From positions 1 to 5,876 of the forward strand of contig CAMYUO010000138.1 in the NCBI GenBank assembly GCA_947302065.1: a DNA stretch of 5,876 nt, written 5' to 3'. The position numbers and the translations under genes were made by a program. Below, piece after piece: positions 1 through 4,909 of the stretch. The first letter of the stretch is position 1, and every line of letters begins with the position of its first letter. The DNA comes from an uncultured Clostridia bacterium. Its GTDB lineage: Bacteria; Bacillota; Clostridia; Oscillospirales; Ruminococcaceae. The notes beneath the pieces were generated by a model that was not told where the DNA came from, did no database searches, and saw only the letters and a list, made by a program, of their open reading frames with translations.

Positions 1-30
1 TGTTGTATCTGACAAAAGAGGTTTTTTGCA

Positions 31-72
31 ATGGATAAAAAAACTACGCCGCTTGATTATATCTGCAAATAG
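31..72 (+). CDS. Possible 13-residue leader peptide or remnant before the GNAT gene
   Basis: An ATG at 31 is preceded by AGAGG at 17-21 with 9-nt spacing and opens a 13-codon frame, MDKKTTPLDYICK, ending in TAG at 70-72. That stop overlaps the start of the purine-rich ribosome binding site (71-80) of the next gene, so the two could be translationally coupled. Nothing identifies a function. It could be a leader peptide, the start of a gene truncated by mutation, or chance. A second frame is open from base 2 to the TGA at 95-97 and could be the tail of an upstream gene; sequence to the left would decide. Confidence 0.2.
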   Translation: MDKKTTPLDYICK

Positions 73-89
73 GAGAGGAGTTTACGGGT

Positions 90-533
90 ATGTCTGAAAC
101 GATCAGAAAAGCTGTACCGGAGGATATCTCAAGAATAGCCGAGATACTCGTGTTTGTGAAAAGAATAAAGTACCGTCCCATCTTTCAGAATGATGCGTTT
201 GCATTTGGGGAACTTCAGGTTCTTTCTGTCGCAGAAAAATACAAAGAGCCGTCAGCGCTTGACAACATTCTTGTTTACGACGACGAATTTGTCAAGGGTA
301 TGATCCATATAGAAAATAACGAAATTGTCGAACTGTATGTTGACTATTTCTTTCAGGGTCAGGGTATTGGCTCCCGACTTATTGAATATGCAAAAGAAAA
401 CTACCCTGTTGATTTCCTGTGGGCGATAGAGAAAAATACCGATGCTATCAGGTTTTATGAAGCGCACGGTTTTCACCTTACGGATATAAAGAGACCTGTG
501 GAAAGCGCAATAGAGGTAATGATGAAAAGATAG
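90..533 (+). CDS. GNAT-family N-acetyltransferase
   Basis: A 147-residue single-domain protein of the GNAT fold, which transfers an acetyl group from acetyl-CoA to an amine; it should be cytosolic. Visible motifs are beta4 and motif A at about residues 79-101, ELYVDYFFQGQGIGSRL, where Q89-x-x-G92-x-G94 is the pyrophosphate-binding loop of acetyl-CoA, and motif B at about 111-128, with the N-x-x-A-x-x-F-Y-x-x-x-G-F signature at 116-128. Length is usual for the family and the gene is intact. The start is supported by AGGAGAGGAG at 71-80 with 9-nt spacing. The substrate cannot be read from sequence; the protein is not clearly RimI-like or an aminoglycoside 6'-acetyltransferase. It looks more AT-rich than its neighbours, which hints at, but does not prove, separate ancestry. 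A terminator follows at 591-624, so it is probably the last gene of its transcript. Confidence 0.9.
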   Translation: MSETIRKAVPEDISRIAEILVFVKRIKYRPIFQNDAFAFGELQVLSVAEKYKEPSALDNILVYDDEFVKGMIHIENNEIVELYVDYFFQGQGIGSRLIEYAKENYPVDFLWAIEKNTDAIRFYEAHGFHLTDIKRPVESAIEVMMKR

Positions 534-590
534 ACCCCGGTTTGCAGAGGCGTGAAAGTATATTATTCAGGCGCTCTTATACATAATATC

Positions 591-624
591 AACCTGTAAG
601 TGTTTTGCTTGCAGGTTTTTTCTT
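591..624 (+). terminator. Intrinsic terminator after the GNAT gene
   Basis: The arms 591-600 (AACCTGTAAG) and 608-617 (CTTGCAGGTT) form a 10-bp stem with one G-T wobble around a 7-nt loop, followed by a T-rich run (616-620, then TCTTTC). It lies 57 nt after the GNAT stop and just upstream of the next promoter, so it separates the two plus-strand genes. Confidence 0.85.
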
Positions 625-634
625 TCGTTTACTG

Positions 635-663
635 TTGACATTTTCAGAGATTTGTGTTAAAAT
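635..663 (+). promoter_or_regulatory. Strong sigma-A type promoter of the aac(3)-like gene
   Basis: A perfect -35 TTGACA (635-640) is followed by a 17-nt spacer and a -10 TAAAAT (658-663). A TG one base before the -10 makes it an extended -10. Transcription should begin near 670, about 35 nt before the start codon. No operator-like inverted repeat is evident, so expression is probably constitutive and fairly strong. Confidence 0.85.
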
Positions 664-705
664 CAGTATCACTTTCTGTTTTATAAAAGTCGAAAGGAGA
701 TAAAA

Positions 706-1446
706 ATGAACAAAGCACAACTCGCAGAAGAATTCAAACGTATCGGCATCACGCAGGGAATGGAGCTTGAGGTGCACAGCTCGCTGAGCAGCTTCGGGCA
801 CGTCGAGGGCGGAGCCGAAACTGTCATCGAGGCGCTTATGGAGTGCGTCGGTACAAACGGCAGCATCTTTATGCCTGCGCTCAGGCTCAGCCCGCCGCTC
901 GAGATTACCGAGCAGGACAGGCAAATGGGCATCACCGTAAAAATAAAAGTCCTCGGCGAAGATGCACCGAGAACGGATATGGGTATCATTGCCGACACGT
1001 TCAGACAGCGAAGTGACGTTATTACCGGCAAAGGCGTTATCAGAACATCGGGCTGGGGAAGAAATGCGAAAGAGGCTGCAAAGGGCGGTCTTGATTACGT
1101 TATCCACAACGGCGGCATGGGGCTGCTGCTCGGTGTCGATATCTATAAGCTCACCGCAATGCACTATATGGAGGACATTCTGCCTGCAGAGATAAGCCGT
1201 GTTTTTGCGCCGACCGAGCAGGTCAGCAAGCTCTATCCGCCTGACGAATGGTTCATGGAGGCAGGAGAGCCGCCTGTCAAGCCGTGGTACAAGGTGCAGG
1301 ACATCGCCCTGCAAAAAGGCATCATAAAGACGGGTCACATCGGCAAATGCAGGTATATGTTCTTTAATATCTTTGATGTCGTCAGCATTTACCGTGAGCT
1401 GCTGAAAACCGACCCTTTCGGGCTTTACGGACTTGAAAAGCCGTAA
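706..1446 (+). CDS. AAC(3)-family (antibiotic_NAT fold) N-acetyltransferase
   Basis: A 246-residue protein of the AAC(3)/YokD family. Characterised members acetylate the 3-amino group of aminoglycosides using acetyl-CoA. Family landmarks are VHSSLSSFG (23-31), the following GGAETVIEAL segment (35-44), MPAL (56-59), the TDMG motif (90-93) leading into a FR helix, LLLGVD (140-145) and TAMHYMED (150-157), whose H153 matches the conserved histidine near the active site. The usual R-S-x-H-P-x-x-S stretch of resistance enzymes is missing; the equivalent region (about 101-118) reads TGKG followed by RTSGWG, and the protein is at the short end of the family. It therefore belongs to a divergent, probably chromosomal, clade, and aminoglycoside resistance should not be assumed. 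The start is set by AAAGGAG at 693-699. It has its own promoter and no convincing plus-strand terminator, so transcripts may run into the small RNA locus. Confidence 0.88.
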   Translation: MNKAQLAEEFKRIGITQGMELEVHSSLSSFGHVEGGAETVIEALMECVGTNGSIFMPALRLSPPLEITEQDRQMGITVKIKVLGEDAPRTDMGIIADTFRQRSDVITGKGVIRTSGWGRNAKEAAKGGLDYVIHNGGMGLLLGVDIYKLTAMHYMEDILPAEISRVFAPTEQVSKLYPPDEWFMEAGEPPVKPWYKVQDIALQKGIIKTGHIGKCRYMFFNIFDVVSIYRELLKTDPFGLYGLEKP

Positions 1447-1449
1447 TTT

Positions 1450-1612
1450 TGGGCAAAAAAAGGTGCCTTGCAGACGACCTGCAAGGCAAAGAATAGGGGG
1501 AGGTTTTGTTAGGGGTAATGTGCGGCAGCCCTGTGAGACTTGCCGCAAGCACGGGGCACAGTCATGATAAAACGCAGGATGAGTTTCGTTTTATCTTCCT
1601 GACCTTTGCTTT
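1450..1612 (-). ncRNA. Candidate independent small RNA, about 160 nt, C-rich, unidentified
   Basis: This intergenic interval has its own minus-strand promoter (1619-1647) and ends at a minus-strand intrinsic terminator (1455-1488), giving a transcript from about 1612 to 1450. Within it, arms 1587-1595 and 1566-1574 form a perfect 9-bp stem with a 12-nt loop, and 1541-1547 with 1521-1527 form a 7-bp GC-rich stem. Between that and the terminator lies an unpaired C-rich segment (about 1491-1516 on the minus strand) containing ACCCCUAAC and ACCUCCCCCUA. Such stretches complement Shine-Dalgarno sequences and are the pairing regions of Firmicute sRNAs such as RoxS/RsaE. A GCAAAG near the 5' end could pair with CUUUGC just before the terminator, recalling the closed rod of 6S RNA. 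I recognise neither family here. No credible peptide is encoded. Existence as an RNA gene is inferred from promoter, folds and terminator together. Confidence 0.55.
1455..1488 (-). terminator. Intrinsic terminator of the small RNA
   Basis: The arms 1479-1488 and 1464-1473 are perfect complements (10 bp, loop 1474-1478). Read on the minus strand, the hairpin is followed after two C residues by seven T residues (plus-strand A-run 1455-1461). On the plus strand no T-run follows the hairpin, so it is oriented for a leftward transcript and not for the aac(3)-like gene that ends 17 nt away. Confidence 0.8.
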
Positions 1613-1618
1613 GATTAT

Positions 1619-1647
1619 AGTATAGCACAACTTTTTCGGTTTGTCAT
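1619..1647 (-). promoter_or_regulatory. Extended -10 promoter of the small RNA
   Basis: Read on the minus strand: -35 ATGACA (1647-1642), a 17-nt spacer, TGC (1627-1625), then -10 TATACT (1624-1619). A TATAAT at 1619-1614 overlaps it and could serve as an alternative -10. It lies downstream of the dcd terminator, so the transcript it drives is independent of the panT operon. Confidence 0.7.
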
Positions 1648-1676
1648 TCACCGCAATGGTTAAAATCGAACTTTTT

Positions 1677-1717
1677 AATAAAAAACGGGATATGGATCTG
1701 TTTTGACCCATATCCCG
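1677..1717 (-). terminator. Intrinsic terminator of the panT-coaX-nadA-dcd operon
   Basis: On the minus strand CGGGATATGG (1717-1708) pairs perfectly with CCATATCCCG (1695-1686). Two more pairs are possible inside the 12-nt loop, one of them a wobble. TTTTTTATT (1685-1677) follows. It begins about 20 nt after the dcd stop codon. On the plus strand a shorter T-run (1720-1725) also follows the hairpin, so weak rightward activity is possible. Confidence 0.92.
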
Positions 1718-1737
1718 ATATTTTTGTCGGTTATCTT

Positions 1738-2271
1738 TTATTTGTCCCTGTCCATGAACACTCTTGAACCGGTCGCACCCGTCTGACCCTGATATTTGCC
1801 GTCATAAGGGTTTTCAGCAGCGCTGTCCATTTTCGCAAACACCAGCTGTCCGACCCTGCGCCCTGCGGTCAGCTCGATAGCACATCTGTTTGCATTGAAC
1901 AGTTCAAGCGTTATCTCGCCTTTGAAACCCGGGTCTACCCAGCCAGCGTTCTGAATGAACAGTCCCATTCTTCCGAGCGAGCTTCTGCCCTCAACAAATG
2001 CTGTGAGGTCGTCCGGCAGCTCAAAATATTCCATAGTCGTAGCAAGAACGAACTGTCCGGGCAGGATAAGGTATTTATCTGTCGTCAGTGTCTTGTATTT
2101 TATCTCGCTGTCAAGCGTTATTACACCCGACGGTATGTCGTCAACGATGCTGAAAGTGTTTCCAAGCCTTATATCAACGCTTGCAGGCTGTATCTGCGAG
2201 TCTGTCAGCGGTGTTATCGTCAGGCTCTTTTCTCTGAGCATCTCTTTGATCGTCTTATCAGACAGTATCAT
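1738..2271 (-). CDS. dcd: dCTP deaminase, possibly the bifunctional dUMP-forming type
   Basis: A complete 177-residue dCTP deaminase of the trimeric dUTPase-like fold. It deaminates dCTP to dUTP, feeding dUMP and so dTTP synthesis in the cytosol. Recognisable motifs are [10 protein letters not shown] (28-37), [11 protein letters not shown] (94-104), [16 protein letters not shown] (109-124) with the catalytic glutamate expected at E123, GRRVGQLVF (138-146), and the C-terminal [11 protein letters not shown] (160-170) that closes over the nucleotide. The C-terminal YQGQ-x-G-x-T-x-SR pattern and GRSSLGR are closer to bifunctional DCD-DUT enzymes, which release dUMP directly, than to the E. coli enzyme, so that activity is plausible but unproven. 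The start is supported by AGAGGT with about 7-nt spacing. It is the last gene of the operon, 30 nt after nadA. Confidence 0.93.
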   Translation of the reverse strand: MILSDKTIKEMLREKSLTITPLTDSQIQPASVDIRLGNTFSIVDDIPSGVITLDSEIKYKTLTTDKYLILPGQFVLATTMEYFELPDDLTAFVEGRSSLGRMGLFIQNAGWVDPGFKGEITLELFNANRCAIELTAGRRVGQLVFAKMDSAAENPYDGKYQGQTGATGSRVFMDRDK

Positions 2272-2301
2272 CTGGTTTACCTCTGTTTCCCCTGTATTTT
2301 T

Positions 2302-3225
2302 TCAGCCGCCGAGACGTATCATCTCGTCGATGCAGACCTTTGCCTTTGCGATCTGCTCGTCTGTCATCTCTATCTCGAACGCTCCGCCGTTTCCGATTCC
2401 CTCGCAGGACTTGTAAACGTCCATAAGCGTGGTGAGCTTCATGTTCGGGCAGATGAGATGCTTTGACAGCACATAGAATTCTTTGTCGGGGAATCTGTAC
2501 TGCAAATGCTCTGCGATAGATGTTTCCGTTCCGATGATGAATTCCTTTGCATCGGACTTTGCCGCATAGTCCATTATGCCTGCGGTAGAGCCTGCGTAAT
2601 CAGCGCCCTGAGTTACCTCGGGTCTGCACTCGGGGTGAACGAGCACCAGCGCATTCGGGTGAAGCCTCTTTGCCTCGTCAAGCTCAGCTTTGGTTATCGC
2701 TGCGTGAACGGGACAGCCGCCCTGAAGCAGCTTTATGTCCTTGTCGGGACAAGCTTTCTGAACGAACGCACCGAGGTTGCAGTCTGGGATAAACAGTATC
2801 TTTTCAGCGTCCATGCCCTTTACTATCTTGACCGCAGACGACGATGTCACGCACACATCGCACACCTCTTTGAGAGCTGCCGTCGTGTTTATATAGCAAA
2901 CTACCTTCCTGTCAGGCTCCTGCGCCTTGATTGCGGATATCATCTCAGGCTCCATCTGCTCTGCCATCGGGCAGCCCGCAAGGCTGTTTGCAAGGAAAAC
3001 GTGCTTGTCGGGCGAGAGCATCTTGGCTGTTTCCGCCATAAAATGCACGCCGCACATAAGGATATTCTTGTTTGTGACCGTTGCCGCCTCAACAGACAGC
3101 TTGTAAGAGTCGCCCGTGATGTCAGCGACCTCGATTATCTCCTTTGCCTGATAGCTGTGTGCAAGAATGCAGATGTCCTTTTCCTGCTTGAGTTCGATTA
3201 TTTTGCGCTGGATATCTCTTATCAT
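2302..3225 (-). CDS. nadA: Quinolinate synthase, [4Fe-4S] enzyme NadA
   Basis: A complete 307-residue NadA, which condenses iminoaspartate with dihydroxyacetone phosphate to quinolinate in de novo NAD synthesis. The three pseudo-repeats of the family are visible, each with its cluster cysteine: C85 in AGCPMAEQ, C171 in GGCPVH and C259 in HLICPNMK. These match the three-ligand pattern known from the Thermotoga and Pyrococcus enzymes, which leaves one iron free for substrate. Other landmarks are ILAHSYQ (20-26), ADITGDSYKLS (34-44), GVHFMAET (59-66), HPECRPEV (197-204), GST (212-214) and GTETS (232-236). The start is set by GAGG 8 nt upstream, only 17 nt after the coaX stop. The usual partners nadB and nadC are not in the window. 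The oxygen-labile cluster fits an anaerobe. Confidence 0.96.
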   Translation of the reverse strand: MIRDIQRKIIELKQEKDICILAHSYQAKEIIEVADITGDSYKLSVEAATVTNKNILMCGVHFMAETAKMLSPDKHVFLANSLAGCPMAEQMEPEMISAIKAQEPDRKVVCYINTTAALKEVCDVCVTSSSAVKIVKGMDAEKILFIPDCNLGAFVQKACPDKDIKLLQGGCPVHAAITKAELDEAKRLHPNALVLVHPECRPEVTQGADYAGSTAGIMDYAAKSDAKEFIIGTETSIAEHLQYRFPDKEFYVLSKHLICPNMKLTTLMDVYKSCEGIGNGGAFEIEMTDEQIAKAKVCIDEMIRLGG

Positions 3226-3242
3226 AGCTTTATCCTCGTCAT

Positions 3243-3969
3243 TCAGATATTTTTGTTGTAGATTATCATAAGACCTTTGAGCAGCAGGTCCTCGTCAAGA
3301 ATAATGTCCGTCATGCAAAGCGGGATAACTGTCGGTGCAAGACCGCCCGTCGCAACAACGGTGTATTTCTTTCCTGTCTCTCTGCGTATCCTTTCGCAGA
3401 TGCCGTCTATCGCACCTGCATTTCCGTAGAGTATACCGCCCTTTATGCAGTCGACCGTGTTGGTGCCGATAGTCTTTTTAGGCTCTTCGAGAGCTATCCT
3501 CGGCAGCTGTGAGGTGCGGTTTATCAGCGAATCGTGCGAGACCATTATTCCCGGCATTATCATTCCGCCGAGATAGTCCTTGTTCTCGTCGATGACCGAC
3601 AGCGTTGTTGCTGTGCCCATATCTACGATGATAAGCGGTGTCGGGTATTCGTTTATGCCCGCAACAGCGTTAACAACGAGGTCGCTTCCGAGCTGTGCAG
3701 GGTTGTCTATCTTGATGGAAAGTCCTGTTTTCATTCCGGGACCTACCACCTTGCATTTTCGTTATGCTCGGCACAACAGATGAAATAATAGCGCCGTCGA
3801 TATCCGAGCCGTCAAGGCCGTTCATTTCGACTGCTGTTCTCAGCATTACCGCATATTCAAGGTCTGTCGCCGTGAGGTTTGTCGAGATCCTCTCTCTGAA
3901 AAGTATCTTTTCGCCGTCGCAGCAGCCCAGAACAATATTTGTGTTTCCGATATCAACAGCAAGTATCAT
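3243..3969 (-). pseudogene. coaX: Type III pantothenate kinase, frame-disrupted by an internal deletion
   Basis: CoaX phosphorylates pantothenate, the first step of CoA synthesis, in the ASKHA (acetate/sugar kinase) fold. Two frames carry the two halves. Bases 3969 to about 3754 encode residues 1-72, with the phosphate loop DIGNTN (6-11) and SSVVPSIT (63-70). From 3749 to 3243 a different frame encodes VVGPGMKTGL, DNPAQLGSD with the catalytic-type aspartate, DMGTATT, GGMIMPG and ATGGL. Compared with family members, SSVVPSI and VVGPG are normally about 17 residues apart; here only about 13 nt remain, so roughly 38 nt are missing, consistent with the observed shift. In the first frame translation runs off-frame and stops at 3670. 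A single slip at AAAA could not restore the lost residues. The GSDL in place of the commoner GADR is probably a lineage variant. The N-terminal start has GGGGAG about 10-11 nt upstream and lies 25 nt after panT. The lesion may be real or an assembly error. Confidence 0.88.
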
Positions 3970-3994
3970 TTTTTATTATCTCCCCGTATATTCT

Positions 3995-4633
3995 TTATGC
4001 AGCCTTTGCCTTGCCCTTTATAAAGCCTGCCTTTGTCAGACCTACCGCAGCCGCAGCCGTAACTATCGTAGCAACGACCATCTCAACGAGTGCGTTGAAG
4101 CCGACAAATGTGATGATGAACCAGATAACGTTCTTTCCGCCCATTTTTTCTTCCATATAATCGGTGTTGCCGAAAAGCAGAACGAGCGAGGTCATGAACA
4201 GCACGGTGTTTGAAAAAGCAGTCATAAAGCCTGCAACAGCGCCGCCGACATAGTTGTTCGACAGCTTCTTTGTTATCCTGAACGAATAGCCTGCGATGAT
4301 GCCCACGAGCACTCTCGGGATAAATCTCTGGATAAATGCGAGGAATGGGTTGATGTCGAACAGAGCCGCACCCATACCGCTCGGAATGCCTATGCCGATG
4401 CACTGTAAAAAGCTGAATAAGCCGAATACGCCGCCGATTATAGCGCCGCCGACAGGTCCGCAGCTTGCAGCCGCTATCGCAACGGGGATAACGTTAAGGG
4501 TTATTACCAGCGGTCCTATGGGTATCGAGCCGATAGGCGTGAACGAGAATATCATGACCAGAGCGGTCATGAGTCCGAGGATCGCCAGCTGACGAATGTT
4601 GAAAATTTTCTTGCCGTTTGCATTTGTTTTCAT
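3995..4633 (-). CDS. panT: ECF transporter substrate-binding S component, predicted pantothenate-specific PanT
   Basis: A 212-residue, strongly hydrophobic protein with about six membrane helices (about 13-33, 41-58, 59-80, 98-117, 129-155, 168-199), typical of S components of energy-coupling factor vitamin transporters. The conserved alanine-rich first helix, IRQLAILGLMTALVMIF, is where S components dock on the shared EcfT subunit. The stretch PIGPLVITLNVIPVAIAA followed by GP is characteristic of the PanT/FolT-like group. Pantothenate is inferred from the neighbours: coaX is 25 nt downstream in the same operon and coaBC is divergent. The ECF module (EcfA1, EcfA2, EcfT) must be encoded elsewhere. 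ATG 4633 is chosen over an upstream in-frame ATG at 4687 because AAAGGAGG precedes it and the 18-residue extension is not family-like. It is the first gene of the operon and has a long leader. Confidence 0.88.
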   Translation of the reverse strand: MKTNANGKKIFNIRQLAILGLMTALVMIFSFTPIGSIPIGPLVITLNVIPVAIAAASCGPVGGAIIGGVFGLFSFLQCIGIGIPSGMGAALFDINPFLAFIQRFIPRVLVGIIAGYSFRITKKLSNNYVGGAVAGFMTAFSNTVLFMTSLVLLFGNTDYMEEKMGGKNVIWFIITFVGFNALVEMVVATIVTAAAAVGLTKAGFIKGKAKAA

Positions 4634-4804
4634 AATGAAAACCTCCTTTGTTATTATTCCTGCCGTGCAGGATACAATACACCGCAAAAGCGCACCCTTT
4701 CCCTGCGCGCGTTATTAAAGTCAGACTTGCCGTGGCAATACCTGCTTTTGCACGCTGTGACGGGTCTTTGTGCCGCTTTCACGCAGGAACTCTTTTGTTC
4801 CCGC
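4634..4804 (-). promoter_or_regulatory. Long, potentially structured 5' leader of the panT operon
   Basis: From the predicted start near 4802 to the panT ATG the leader is about 170 nt. It can form several helices: an 8-bp hairpin with one wobble at the 5' end (4797-4804 with 4783-4790, 6-nt loop), a perfect 8-bp long-range pairing GCAAAAGC/GCUUUUGC (4744-4751 with 4684-4691) enclosing smaller stems, a GC-rich stem 4705-4710 with 4690-4695 that competes with it for two bases, a short hairpin at about 4728-4739, and a 6-bp hairpin 4658-4663 with 4667-4672 just before the ribosome binding site. GCAGG at 4740-4744 could alternatively pair with CCUGC near 4667-4671. No intrinsic terminator is visible, so any control would more likely act on translation. 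No known riboswitch class is recognised. Confidence 0.4.
4641..4649 (-). promoter_or_regulatory. Ribosome binding site that fixes the panT start
   Basis: On the minus strand AAAGGAGGT ends 7 nt before ATG 4633. It is the strongest ribosome binding site in the window and lies inside the reading frame that would extend from the upstream ATG at 4687, so that longer start is unlikely. Confidence 0.88.
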
Positions 4805-4808
4805 AAAC

Positions 4809-4817
4809 ATTATAGCA
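4809..4817 (-). promoter_or_regulatory. Extended -10 promoter of the panT operon
   Basis: On the minus strand TGC (4817-4815) directly precedes a perfect TATAAT (4814-4809). The position of a -35, about 4832-4837, has little match (TAGCTT), as is allowed for extended -10 promoters. Transcription would begin near 4802. The -10 resembles that of the small RNA promoter: both read GTGCTATA with an A-rich stretch just upstream. Confidence 0.65.
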
Positions 4818-4857
4818 CACTTTTTTGAAAAAAGCTATATCTTTTTTTAAAATTCTG

Positions 4858-4871
4858 TGTTATACTATACT
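4858..4871 (+). promoter_or_regulatory. Probable extended -10 promoter of coaBC
   Basis: TG-T-TATACT (4858-4866) is an extended -10, with a second overlapping TATACT at 4866-4871. The -35 for the first (4838-4843, TATCTT) is weak. A TTGAAA at 4825-4830 is too far away for it. The start site would be near 4873, giving a leader of under 40 nt before the coaBC ATG. It lies about 50 bp from the divergent panT promoter, so one regulator could affect both. Confidence 0.55.
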
Positions 4872-4909
4872 GTGGACTGAAAATACTCTATGATCGGAGG
4901 TATTATACA

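Noticed and set aside
589..1548. Long minus-strand open frame of 319 codons opposite the aac(3)-like gene
   Set aside because: It is the antisense shadow of a gene with clear family motifs, its own promoter and ribosome binding site, and it would run through the GNAT terminator. The product has no recognisable domain.
1508..1564. 18-codon ORF (MTVPRACGKSH...) within the small RNA on the minus strand
   Set aside because: It has no ribosome binding site and its start lies in or beside paired segments; it is probably chance.
1518..1625. Plus-strand 35-codon ORF with a hydrophobic C-terminus inside the intergenic region
   Set aside because: The GGGGGAGG upstream is about 14 nt from the ATG, too far, and the nearer AGGGG is too close. 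The interval is better explained by the minus-strand RNA, whose promoter elements it overlaps.
2506..3261. Plus-strand open frame of 251 codons opposite nadA
   Set aside because: nadA has all three cluster cysteines and a proper ribosome binding site; the antisense product is rich in Cys, Arg and His with no domain, as expected of a shadow.
3243..3749. The C-terminal CoaX half as a separate gene starting at GTG 3749
   Set aside because: No ribosome binding site precedes it and it begins in mid-domain at VVGPG; it is the shifted remainder of coaX.
3751..3762. Programmed ribosomal frameshift at the AAAA run in coaX
   Set aside because: A slip could change frame but could not supply the roughly 13 missing residues, so deletion is the better explanation.
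4684..4710. T-box-like element in the panT leader, suggested by AGGGAAAGGGTGCGC
   Set aside because: The conserved T-box sequence (GGGTGGNACCGCG type) is not present, there is no terminator, and panT is not an amino-acid gene.
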